Positions 5,687 through 13,147 of a DNA stretch of 14,203 nucleotides are shown here, one piece after another (the first letter of the stretch is position 1; every line of letters starts with the position of its first letter). Source of the DNA: Nitrososphaerota archaeon. GTDB taxonomy: Archaea; Thermoproteota; Nitrososphaeria; Nitrososphaerales; Nitrosopumilaceae. The notes under the pieces are model-generated. The model had not been told where the DNA came from and searched no databases. It was given only the letters and a program-made list of their open reading frames with translations. A program made the position numbers and the translations under genes. The DNA is taken from NCBI GenBank assembly GCA_016126025.1, contig JAEFDA010000065.1:1-14203 (forward strand). The letters are read 5' to 3'.

Positions 5687-6312
5687 CTGAGGTCCATGGT
5701 GGTCTTGGTTATCTTCATGATTATCCCGCTGAACGCTATGGACGACAAAAAGTACCACGCCCACAGGAAGACGGCGTTCTCGGTAGGGCAGACGTGCTCG
5801 GGATCCGCCGCCTGCTCGGCGGTGCAGGTCAGCTGGAACAGGTCTCCGGGTATGACGTTGAGGGGCACCGGCGACACGGCCACCGTATACGAGAAGAGGT
5901 ACGGCAGCACGAAATAGAATATCAGTATCAGGGGCACGAACGTGATCATCATGGGCCGCAGGTTCATCTGCATCATCTCCATGTTGAGCTTGTTCATGTA
6001 GGCGGACTTTTTGTTGACCTCGTCTATCCGGGCCTTGTCGTGGGAGCGGTACGCGTCCATCCGCGCCTTGTTGAAGGCCCTGGTCTCCTTCATTATGCGC
6101 CTCCACTTTACCATGTCCACCATCTTCTTGCGGATGGCCGAGTTCATCAGGTTCAGCATGATGCCGAATCCGGCAACTACGAACGCCGAGGCTATCACGC
6201 CCACTATGATGGGGTCGTCGCTGCCGAACGTCCCCCGTTCCCCGCCCAGAAATCCCAGGAACCCGCCGTCCTCCTGAAGGAATATCGACTGCAGAAACGA
6301 CAGCGCCGTCAT
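5683..6312 (-). CDS. DUF106 / EMC3-TMCO1-type membrane insertase
   Basis: The protein has 209 aa and three predicted TM segments: about 35-57, 119-141 and 181-201. A long charged, coiled-coil-like cytosolic stretch (58-117, RKKMVDMVKWRRIMKETRAFNKARMDAY in part) sits between the first two. This topology and gene position next to secY match the archaeal DUF106 family, relatives of YidC/Oxa1, Get1, EMC3 and TMCO1, which help insert membrane proteins. The ATG at 6312 overlaps the adk stop (ATGA), and its own TGA overlaps the cmk TTG. The loop between TM2 and TM3 carries two Cys (163 and 175), which may form a disulfide on the outer face. Confidence 0.88.
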   Translation of the reverse strand: MTALSFLQSIFLQEDGGFLGFLGGERGTFGSDDPIIVGVIASAFVVAGFGIMLNLMNSAIRKKMVDMVKWRRIMKETRAFNKARMDAYRSHDKARIDEVNKKSAYMNKLNMEMMQMNLRPMMITFVPLILIFYFVLPYLFSYTVAVSPVPLNVIPGDLFQLTCTAEQAADPEHVCPTENAVFLWAWYFLSSIAFSGIIMKITKTTMDLS

Positions 6313-6896
6313 GCCCCGTTCAATCCAGCGGCCCTTATTACGTCATTTGCTGCCTCATCCACGCGCCCGTCCCGGTTCACCACCAGCTTGACCGGCGAGC
6401 CGGATATCACCGAGCACGCCGAGACCATCGCCGCCTGCATGCCCAGCTCCTGCTTTATCCCCGCCACCGTTATGCGGTCGCGGTTGCGGGTGGTGTCGTT
6501 CATGCGCCGCCGGTATATCTCCTCGGGATTTGCCGAGACGGATATGTAGCTGGTGGGGTTTATGATGCGCAGGACCCGCTCCGGCAGGCCCGGGTAGTAC
6601 CCGAATTTGGTGTTCACGAAGGCGTGCGTGTCCACTATCACCACGTCGTCGTCGCTGGCGGCGATGCTCTCGGCGGCGTTGGTCTGAAGCCGGACCTGCT
6701 CCTCGGTCGGAAGGCTCCGCAGCGCGTCCCGGTCGCTGATGCCCTGCCGCCGGGCCTCCTCCAGCATCATAGTGCCGAAGCTCACCACGGCCACCTGCTT
6801 GCCGCTGGCCCTGAGCGACCTTACCACCGTCTCCAGCAGCGTGGTCTTGCCCACGCCGGATATGCCCACCATCACGATGCGCCTACTTGCGGCCAA
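6309..6896 (-). CDS. adkA: Archaeal adenylate kinase (AdkA type)
   Basis: A P-loop NTPase with GISGVGKTT directly after the first beta strand (RRIVMVGISG), the DDDVVIVDTHAFV strand/Walker B-like region, and the INPTSYISVSANPEEIYRRRMNDTTRNRD segment of archaeal adenylate kinases (AMP + ATP to 2 ADP). At 195 aa it is close to the family's usual length. There is no ATG at the family start. TTG at 6896 gives MAASRRIVMVG and overlaps secY by 14 nt; GTG at 6905 (three residues more) is equally possible. The position right after secY is the standard archaeal one. It ends in an ATGA overlap with DUF106. Confidence 0.85.
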   Translation of the reverse strand: MAASRRIVMVGISGVGKTTLLETVVRSLRASGKQVAVVSFGTMMLEEARRQGISDRDALRSLPTEEQVRLQTNAAESIAASDDDVVIVDTHAFVNTKFGYYPGLPERVLRIINPTSYISVSANPEEIYRRRMNDTTRNRDRITVAGIKQELGMQAAMVSACSVISGSPVKLVVNRDGRVDEAANDVIRAAGLNGA

Positions 6897-8316
6897 GCAG
6901 AGCACCCAACCGCGGCATGACCACCTCCACCTGCTCGCGAACGAGCTGAGTATAGTAGTTTATCAGGATGTCCACCATGAGCAGTATCCCGATGCCCGTT
7001 CCAAAGACCCCCAGCACGTCGGAGACGCCGGCCAACAGCCCCAGGATCATGGACCCTATTATGGTGACGGAGGGGATGTACTTGTTGAGGAGCGACTCGA
7101 TGGGCTTGTTGGAGCGCCGGAACCCGGGCACCTGGACGTCGGCGTCCAGCAGGTTCTGCGCGGCGCTCTTCGGGGAGAGCCCGCCCAGCTCTACCCACAG
7201 GCGCCCGAACACCACCACTATTCCAATCATGAACAGCACGTAGCCCACGGCCCGGCCGGGGTCGGCGGCGGCAAACTCCAGCCCCCGGGGCGGCGTGACG
7301 TAGTATATGAGGCCGCCTATGGGCTGCGCGGGGTTGGTCACGTCGAACTGCGCCAAAATATTCCAGAACGCGTCGGTGTTCCGCGGGTTCACGTTGGCCC
7401 ACACGAGCTGTCCCATGAAGACGGCGTTGGCCGTCAGGGCGGAGGCCAGTATTACGGGGATGTTGGAGACGTACATCATCTTGATGGGGTACACCGCCGA
7501 GAAGCCCCGGTAGCGGGTGGAGACTATGGGTATCTCTATCTTCATGCCCTGCGTGAAGACCAGTATGAGCAGCACACCCGCCGTCAGGCACAGCCCGAAG
7601 ATGCTGGGCAGCTGGGCCGATCGGAAGAATACGTTGGCAAGGTCGCCGGCCATTATGGACTGCCCTATATACGGAAGGATGCCTATGGTTCCGCCGTCGC
7701 CGGCCGGCAGTGGGCTGAAGAGGCTCCACAGTATCTGCTGGGTGACGCCGGCCATGATAAAGAGGCTGATTCCGCTCCCCAGTCCCCATCCCTTTTGGAT
7801 CATCTCGTCCAGGAACATGATGAGAACGGAGGCGGCCATCAGCTGCCCTATCATGACGTACAGGTGGGAGGGGTCCATTATGTTGGGGCCGTACACGGCT
7901 ATGGCATACACTATGGACTCGGCCACTATCACCACGTAGGTGACGATCTTTGTCGCGGTCTGGAAGGTGCCCCTCTCCTCGGGCTTCTTAAAGTCGAACT
8001 TGAGTATCTCCGAGCCCCGGAGCAGCTGCATGAGCAGCCCCGCCGTCACTATGGGGCCGATGCCCAGCTCCACCAGCGTCCCCTGCTGGGAGGCGAAGAT
8101 TATTCGGGCGAACGCCAGCGGGTCCAGCCCCTCTAGGGGCGCCGCCCCGAAGAGCGGCGTCTGCCCCATCACCATGTATAGCAGCAGGGCCACGCCGCAC
8201 CACAGGAGGCGCTTCTGCAGGGTGAGCTTCTTCTTGGGCTTGGGGACTTGGGGTATGTACGGTTCGGCCTTTAAGACCATCTTGCGTACAAGCTCTGTGG
8301 CGGTTCCCTCAGCCAT
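6883..8316 (-). CDS. secY: Sec translocase channel subunit SecY
   Basis: The protein has 477 aa and is the pore subunit of the SecYE-beta channel for export and membrane insertion. An N-terminal cytosolic helix (KPKKKLTLQKRLLWC, 26-40) is followed by about ten TM segments. The family signature GWGLGSGISLFIMAGV lies at about 176-191. The basic cytosolic loop STRYRGFSAVYPIKMMYVSNIPVIL is at 266-290, and the SPKSAAQNLLDADVQVPGFRRS loop is at 381-402. The C-terminus is short (VVMPRLGALLGRK). The frame stays open to 8493, but the ATG at 8316, overlapping the end of rpl15 by 8 nt, gives the expected start MAEGTATELVRKM. It sits between rpl15 and adk, as in most archaea, so translocon and ribosome production are co-expressed. 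Confidence 0.96.
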   Translation of the reverse strand: MAEGTATELVRKMVLKAEPYIPQVPKPKKKLTLQKRLLWCGVALLLYMVMGQTPLFGAAPLEGLDPLAFARIIFASQQGTLVELGIGPIVTAGLLMQLLRGSEILKFDFKKPEERGTFQTATKIVTYVVIVAESIVYAIAVYGPNIMDPSHLYVMIGQLMAASVLIMFLDEMIQKGWGLGSGISLFIMAGVTQQILWSLFSPLPAGDGGTIGILPYIGQSIMAGDLANVFFRSAQLPSIFGLCLTAGVLLILVFTQGMKIEIPIVSTRYRGFSAVYPIKMMYVSNIPVILASALTANAVFMGQLVWANVNPRNTDAFWNILAQFDVTNPAQPIGGLIYYVTPPRGLEFAAADPGRAVGYVLFMIGIVVVFGRLWVELGGLSPKSAAQNLLDADVQVPGFRRSNKPIESLLNKYIPSVTIIGSMILGLLAGVSDVLGVFGTGIGILLMVDILINYYTQLVREQVEVVMPRLGALLGRK

Positions 8317-8734
8317 ACTCTGTGAGCACCTCTCCGCCGGCGGCGGCCACCTTGGCTGCCGCCGACTTTGTGGAATTGGGGACCACCACCGTGTATGCGG
8401 CGCCGACGCTGCCGCCGCCCAGTAGCTTCTCGTACCCGGCGCCGCCCAGATCCACCACGAGCTTGTCGCCGTCCCGGCGCCCATAACGGGCATAAAGATC
8501 GTCCAAGTCCCGGACGCCGGCCCACCGTTTGGTGACGTTGGGGTATGGAGGGCGGGTAGAGGAGTGCCCGAAGTGGTCTGGATCTTCCTTGAGCATGGAT
8601 GAGTAGTGATGCTTGAGCTGCCCGGATACTCCCAGGCCCCCCTTGTGGCCGCTGGCCCGGTGCTGCGCCACCTGGCCCCAGCCGTGGTTCCGGGAGCCCC
8701 TGTACCTGCGGGTCTTGCGGAGCCGGGTCGCCAT
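8309..8734 (-). CDS. rpl15: Large-subunit ribosomal protein uL15
   Basis: The protein has 141 aa. The strongly basic N-terminus (TRLRKTRRYRGSRNHGWGQVAQHRASGHKGGLG) is the rRNA-binding Arg/Gly/His-rich segment of archaeal L15/eukaryotic L27a, followed by the compact C-terminal domain with DLGGAGYEKLLGGGSVGAAYTVVVP and the final helix AAAKVAAAGGEVL. The ATG at 8734 lies one base after the rpl30 stop, and the TGA overlaps the secY start. It helps assemble the 23S rRNA core. Confidence 0.95.
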   Translation of the reverse strand: MATRLRKTRRYRGSRNHGWGQVAQHRASGHKGGLGVSGQLKHHYSSMLKEDPDHFGHSSTRPPYPNVTKRWAGVRDLDDLYARYGRRDGDKLVVDLGGAGYEKLLGGGSVGAAYTVVVPNSTKSAAAKVAAAGGEVLTEYG

Positions 8735-8735
8735 G

Positions 8736-9203
8736 CTATATCATCCTCCGCACCAGCTCGGGCAGGTCCGCGTTCCTGCCCAGTATGCCCTTCTGGCCGG
8801 CGAGTCTCTTGGTGCTCCGCTTGAACCCCAGGCGCGGCGGGGCCAGGGCGAACCAGGGCTTTAGCGGCCCGAGTTTGGAGAGGGCCACCTTTCCCTCGGA
8901 GAGCGACTCGGCCAGGGCTCCGGCTCCCTCGTACCCCATCGCCCGGATGTCCTCGTCGGTGACGGGGCGGTATCCGGTCTTGCGGGCCTTCTTCTCCAGC
9001 AGCTCCCGCACTATGCCGGCATCGGCCTCACTCCAGGCCACGAACGTCTGTATCCTCTTCAGCATGCCCGACGTGCTGGGCGTGGCGGGCACCACGGTGG
9101 CCCGGTGCTTCTTCTCCAGTTTCAGCAGGGACATCGTGGTGCGGGCCCAGTAGGGCACGTCCGCCTGCCCCTTTATACGCAGAACCAGATACGCCTTGGC
9201 CAT
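8736..9203 (-). CDS. rpl30: Large-subunit ribosomal protein uL30
   Basis: The 155-aa length is typical of the long archaeal/eukaryotic L30/L7 form. It begins AKAYLVLRIKGQADVPYWARTTMSLLKLEKKHRATVVP, the ferredoxin-like uL30 core, followed by the archaeal extension with WSEADAGIVRELLEKKARKTGYRPV and a basic PPRLGFKRSTKR stretch near the C-terminus. It starts 6 bases after rps5 and ends one base before rpl15. Confidence 0.95.
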   Translation of the reverse strand: MAKAYLVLRIKGQADVPYWARTTMSLLKLEKKHRATVVPATPSTSGMLKRIQTFVAWSEADAGIVRELLEKKARKTGYRPVTDEDIRAMGYEGAGALAESLSEGKVALSKLGPLKPWFALAPPRLGFKRSTKRLAGQKGILGRNADLPELVRRMI

Positions 9204-9209
9204 CCCGCA

Positions 9210-9866
9210 TCACCCCTGGCTGAACGTCTGCCTCAGACAGTTCAGTATGGCCTTGGAGGTGGAGTTCATGGTGGCCGTGGAACCGGTTGCCTTGGTCCAG
9301 GCATCCCGCATTCCAGCCAGCTCCAGCAGCCGCTTTATCTTGCCTCCGGCCACCAGGCCCAGGCCCCGGGGGGCCGGCAGTATCTCTATGGTGACGCTGC
9401 CGCCCTTGCCGCGGACCTTGAAGGGGACGGAGTGTTTCTGGTCGCACCGGCACTCCCAGCTGCCGCAGCCCAGCTTCACGGGGCTCACGTTGAGGTACGC
9501 CTGGTTGGTGGCCTTCTCGATTGCTATGCGCATCTGCTTGGACTTGCCCTGCCCTATCCCCAGGTAGCCGTTCTTGTTTCCCGCCGCCACTATGGCCTTG
9601 AACCGGGTGGACTGGCCGTTGGAGGTCATCTTCTGTATTATACCCACGTCCACCACCTCGGTGTCCAGGTCCGGTAGCAGCTTCTTGATTATGCCGGCCT
9701 CCTGCACCCGGAGCCCCTGCTCTATTATGGCCTCCAGTGACGTAATGTCCCCGGAGTTCACCCGCCTGCCCAGGGACGTCTTGGGAACCCATATCTCCTC
9801 GGCATCCCGGCGGTTGCCGGGGCGGTTGCCGGGCCGACCACCGGGCCGACCGCCAGGCCGGCTCAT
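9210..9866 (-). CDS. rps5: Small-subunit ribosomal protein uS5
   Basis: The 218-aa archaeal/eukaryotic form (eS2-like). The S5 double-stranded RNA-binding segment lies around residues 60-115 (VVDVGIIQKMTSNGQSTRFKAIVAAGN..GYLGIG), followed by the archaeal marker GCGSWECRC and the C-terminal domain with GKGGSVTIEILPAPRGLGLVAG. It helps decoding fidelity and mRNA entry. The first 19 residues are a Gly-Arg-Pro-Asn repeat (GRPG/GRPGN units), a lineage-specific disordered tail that may contact RNA. The ATG overlaps the rpl18 stop (ATGA). Confidence 0.95.
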   Translation of the reverse strand: MSRPGGRPGGRPGNRPGNRRDAEEIWVPKTSLGRRVNSGDITSLEAIIEQGLRVQEAGIIKKLLPDLDTEVVDVGIIQKMTSNGQSTRFKAIVAAGNKNGYLGIGQGKSKQMRIAIEKATNQAYLNVSPVKLGCGSWECRCDQKHSVPFKVRGKGGSVTIEILPAPRGLGLVAGGKIKRLLELAGMRDAWTKATGSTATMNSTSKAILNCLRQTFSQG

Positions 9867-10351
9867 TGCCCGGCGACCTCCCGGTCAACGAACGACTTGA
9901 ACGACTGCACGTCGTTCTTTACGGCGAGGTGTTCCCCGTTTATTCTTTCGTCGGGAGGAAACGTCTCCGGATCCGCCGGAACCTCCAGGCCCGCGTCCGC
10001 CATCCCCTTGACGGCGGCCGCGGTGCGCTGCGTGTACCGCCGGGTCCCGGTGTACAGGATGGCATCCCGGGTCCCGCTCAGAAGCGCCCTCTTGCCCGCC
10101 ATGTATCCGGTCAGGTAGGCCGCCGGAATGCTCTTGCGGGAGCCCTTCCAGCCGTTCTTGAGGAGTGCTCTGGAGTGGGCCGACGCCACCACCCGGTCGC
10201 CGGCCATATATGGGCGCAGTACCTGCACCTGGGTATTCTCGTTGGATATCACCACCGTGGCAAAGTTCCTCTTTCCCATGAGCATGGTACGGCGCTTCCC
10301 GTAGTTGGTCTTCTCTTCCCGCAGGCGCCGCAGAATCCGCGAATAGGCCAT
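9863..10351 (-). CDS. rpl18: Large-subunit ribosomal protein uL18
   Basis: The protein has 162 aa and binds 5S rRNA in the central protuberance. It starts AYSRILRRLREEKTNYGKRRTML, the conserved L18 entry. The core FATVVISNENTQVQVLRPY, then GWKGSRKSIPAAYLTGYMAGKRAL and the acidic C-terminal region (PADPETFPPDERINGEHL) match archaeal L18. The frame is open back to 10516, but the ATG at 10351 matches the family start and lies 29 nt from a clear TATA box, so translation likely begins at the mRNA's first codon. It is the first gene of the operon. Confidence 0.94.
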   Translation of the reverse strand: MAYSRILRRLREEKTNYGKRRTMLMGKRNFATVVISNENTQVQVLRPYMAGDRVVASAHSRALLKNGWKGSRKSIPAAYLTGYMAGKRALLSGTRDAILYTGTRRYTQRTAAAVKGMADAGLEVPADPETFPPDERINGEHLAVKNDVQSFKSFVDREVAGQ

Positions 10352-10375
10352 GTAATGGGCACGCCCTGTTCTTGT

Positions 10376-10384
10376 CTTATATAC
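10376..10384 (-). promoter_or_regulatory. TATA box of the rpl18-to-cbf5 operon
   Basis: The minus strand reads GTATATAAG, centred 29 nt before the rpl18 ATG. It is the strongest TATA match in the window, fitting a highly expressed ribosomal operon. Nothing similar occurs between the later genes, most of which overlap or nearly touch. Confidence 0.7.
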
Positions 10385-10500
10385 GTTCGTTGATCTTCGA
10401 GGTTTTAGCGCGGGGAGGTCGACACGGGCAGACTGGACCACATCCCGACGAATGGATCTGTACAGGCGGTGCATGGACCGGGCGCACGCAGCCAGAAATG

Positions 10501-13065
10501 CTATCGGCCGGACCACCCGCCCGCCACATCAGGCAGGTCAGGCTCGGTGATGTCCAGTATCATGACCGCATCCCCATACGGCACGTATACGGTTCGGGCC
10601 ACCAGAACGTACGTCCTGTCCAGCAGGGTGAACACCTCCAGATCATGGGGGCCCTCGGCATGCGGCACCACCAAATGCTCTGCCAGGCTGTCCACCGGCC
10701 GCAGCATCCACGGTGTGCCAAGGTCCAGTATCTGAAGGCGGCCGTCGGCCCCCGCCACAATCCCGTACGTGCCGTTCCGCATGTGGACCGACTCTATGCG
10801 CACCGGCTTGGTCAGGGCGTCAAAGCCGCTCTTTCCGTCTATCACCTGCGAGGTTATGCCGCCCCAGGTGTCCGGCCGAGTTATGTCCAGTATCTTGACC
10901 TCGTAGTCGAAGCGGTCTATTACAGCCAGGTAGGTGCGGCCGGAGACCTCAAAGACCGTCGCGTCCGGCAGGTCGTCCAGTTCTGCGTCCTGTATGGTCC
11001 AAGGCTCCAATATGCCGGGAGCGGCTGGGTCCTCAAGGCTTATCAAGAGTATGCCGGCCGCCTCGGCATCCGACCCCACCACCACGCGATCAAAGACGGC
11101 TGCCGTCTCTATATGGCCAAATCCCCAGAATGCTTCCAAGCCCGTGGCCTGGCCGGCCACCGCGGACAGCACCGTATGGGACACGGCGCCGTGCAGATAT
11201 ACCGTATTGTGGTCGCGGAATGACATGCTGGCATACGTGACGTTCGATATGCGGAACGTCTCGACGTCGGATATGCCCGGCGGCACTGCCAGCGATGACA
11301 CCCGTACGGGATTGGCCGGGTCGCCCATGTCAAACACGTTCACCATACCGTCGTAGGCCGCCAGCAGGTGGGGCCGGCCATGTATCGTACCAGCGTGCAG
11401 TATGGATGCCCCGCCCGCATCAGGTATCGCATGCACCATACCAGGCGACGCCGGCTCGGTGATATCCATTACCAGTACCGAGTCCCTTTCGGCAACCAGG
11501 CCGTACACCCGCTCACCGTCCCAGTACGTCTCGACCGCTCCTAGCTCCTCCACTGTAAGGTCCGGCCCCTCCCGGAGCGTATGCAATGGAATGGGGGCTG
11601 CGGGGTCGGTGATGTCCAGTATCTGTATGGTGTCGTCCCGGGCGCTAGACACCAGGACGTACGCGGAGCCGAACGTCCCGAACACCGACACATCCGCTGG
11701 CCAGAGGGGGCCGTCCCGTACCACGGTGGAGGCCAGGGTGCCGGCGGTTGTAGGGGCCAAGGGGTCGTTCATGTCCAGCACCTGCAGCGAGTCGTCGCCG
11801 AAGCTGGCCACCGCCCCGTAGACGCCGCTTGGCGTGCCATATATGGCGAGGCCGTATGGGTCCTCCAGGCGTGCGCCGTCGCCGTCGCGCAGGACCGACA
11901 GGGGTTTGGCGTCCCACGGCTTTGTGATGTCGGTCAGGTGTATGGCATCGGTGCCGGTGGCAAGGAGGTACGTCCGGCCGGCCGCCTCAAAGACCTCCAT
12001 GTCGGCCGGATGGTTCATCGTGTCCCGCTCCGCCGGGCCGCGCCACACGCAGTCTAATGGACCGGCCTGGCCGCCAGGCACGGACTGTATTCGGATAGCC
12101 GTGTTGGGGTGCGTCCGGACGAACAGCTCCGCGTCATGCGCTACTATGTCGGTGTCGGCGGCGCGTCCCAGCGGGCCGGGATCCCCGTACTCGTGCCATA
12201 TGCAGTCGACGGCCAGCGGCTCCCTGGGGTCTGTCATGTCGATAACCTGTATGGTGTTGGGGCCTCCCCCCGCCACGAAGGCGTAGGTCCTTCCGAGCGT
12301 CCCGGACACCTCGATCTCCTCGGGGCCGGCCAGACCGGTAAACCCGTTCTGGCCGTGGTCTATTCTGGCCGCCCACTTGGGCGCGTCGGGGTTTGTGACA
12401 TCCAGCACCAGTACGGCATCGTCTCCGAACGCCGCCACCATGGCATATGTCCCCCCCATGGCATGGAATACCGCGACATCCCGGGGGTCGTCCAGGGCAT
12501 ATAGCCCGCTGGCCGATACCATGGATGTCACCTCCGGTGACGAGGGATCTGCCATGTCCACGATATGTAGGGTGCCGTTGCCCGCCGATGCGACCAGCAG
12601 GTGCGGACCTCCTGAAGACGACAGCGTCTCGACGGCCGTTGGACTCCCCATGCCGCCGAAGCCCGGTGTTGCGCCGGATACGCGCGACACCAGAACGGGG
12701 GAGTGCGGGTCGGTGACGTCGATTACCCACATGGTGCCGTTCACATAGTCTGCCGCTACGGCATACGTGGAGTGCGGGTTGTTCATGATCTCGATATCCA
12801 CCACGCCCTCCAGCCCCTCAAAGCCAGACATCTGGCCGGTCACGACGGACACGGGAACGGGAGAGTGCGGGTCGGTGACGTCCACCACCTGTATGGCGCC
12901 GGCAGCCCCCACCAGGGCGTATGTGTAGCCGGATGCCGAAAAGACCGCCACCTCGAAGGCGCCGTCCAGGTGTACGTCCCCATACGTGACATCGGACTGC
13001 GACCAGGCGGCCGGTACGCACATGGCCGTCACTATGGCCGCCAGCGCCAGCACGACTCCCCGCAT
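10501..13065 (-). CDS. Secreted LVIVD-repeat beta-propeller protein (854 aa)
   Basis: An ATG at 13065 begins a signal peptide (MRGVVLALAAIVTAMCVPAAWSQ). The rest is a string of units of about 50-60 residues, each with a strand of the type TYALVGxxxxxIQVVDVTDPxxP. The VxDhTDP-like turn occurs at about residues 60, 114, 168, 220, 274, 377, 428, 482, 532, 577, 724 and 835, with degenerate copies near 326, 673 and 778, so about 14-15 units. This is the LVIVD repeat, usually a beta-propeller blade; the number suits two propellers. No catalytic residues, TM anchor or C-terminal sorting motif were seen, so it is probably an extracellular binding or adhesion protein. The TATA box 24 nt before 13065 rules out the longer frame from 13161. 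Confidence 0.88.
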   Translation of the reverse strand: MRGVVLALAAIVTAMCVPAAWSQSDVTYGDVHLDGAFEVAVFSASGYTYALVGAAGAIQVVDVTDPHSPVPVSVVTGQMSGFEGLEGVVDIEIMNNPHSTYAVAADYVNGTMWVIDVTDPHSPVLVSRVSGATPGFGGMGSPTAVETLSSSGGPHLLVASAGNGTLHIVDMADPSSPEVTSMVSASGLYALDDPRDVAVFHAMGGTYAMVAAFGDDAVLVLDVTNPDAPKWAARIDHGQNGFTGLAGPEEIEVSGTLGRTYAFVAGGGPNTIQVIDMTDPREPLAVDCIWHEYGDPGPLGRAADTDIVAHDAELFVRTHPNTAIRIQSVPGGQAGPLDCVWRGPAERDTMNHPADMEVFEAAGRTYLLATGTDAIHLTDITKPWDAKPLSVLRDGDGARLEDPYGLAIYGTPSGVYGAVASFGDDSLQVLDMNDPLAPTTAGTLASTVVRDGPLWPADVSVFGTFGSAYVLVSSARDDTIQILDITDPAAPIPLHTLREGPDLTVEELGAVETYWDGERVYGLVAERDSVLVMDITEPASPGMVHAIPDAGGASILHAGTIHGRPHLLAAYDGMVNVFDMGDPANPVRVSSLAVPPGISDVETFRISNVTYASMSFRDHNTVYLHGAVSHTVLSAVAGQATGLEAFWGFGHIETAAVFDRVVVGSDAEAAGILLISLEDPAAPGILEPWTIQDAELDDLPDATVFEVSGRTYLAVIDRFDYEVKILDITRPDTWGGITSQVIDGKSGFDALTKPVRIESVHMRNGTYGIVAGADGRLQILDLGTPWMLRPVDSLAEHLVVPHAEGPHDLEVFTLLDRTYVLVARTVYVPYGDAVMILDITEPDLPDVAGGWSGR

Positions 13066-13085
13066 GGTAGGGCGCTTCTGGGACG

Positions 13086-13092
13086 ATATATA
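13086..13092 (-). promoter_or_regulatory. TATA box of the LVIVD protein gene
   Basis: TATATAT (minus strand CTATATATCG context), centred about 24 nt before the ATG at 13065. It gives this gene its own promoter downstream of argF. Confidence 0.6.
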
Positions 13093-13147
13093 GTGGTACA
13101 GCGGCCTACGACAGACCACGGATAAACGAGCGGCCATCCATGGATCA

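Noticed and set aside
5542..6549. 335-codon plus-strand frame
   Set aside because: Antisense to cmk, DUF106 and adk, all of which have clear family motifs.
6739..8136. 465-codon plus-strand frame
   Set aside because: Antisense shadow of secY and adk with His/Gly/Tyr-rich sequence; no domain.
9028..9888. 286-codon minus-strand frame
   Set aside because: Out-of-frame reading of rps5 and rpl30.
10352..10500. Possible RNA gene or extra gene between the LVIVD gene and rpl18
   Set aside because: Apart from the TATA box, no conserved RNA fold, C/D box pair or protein-like frame was seen.
10372..11223. 283-codon plus-strand frame
   Set aside because: Antisense to the LVIVD repeat gene; its apparent repeats only mirror the DNA repeats of that gene.
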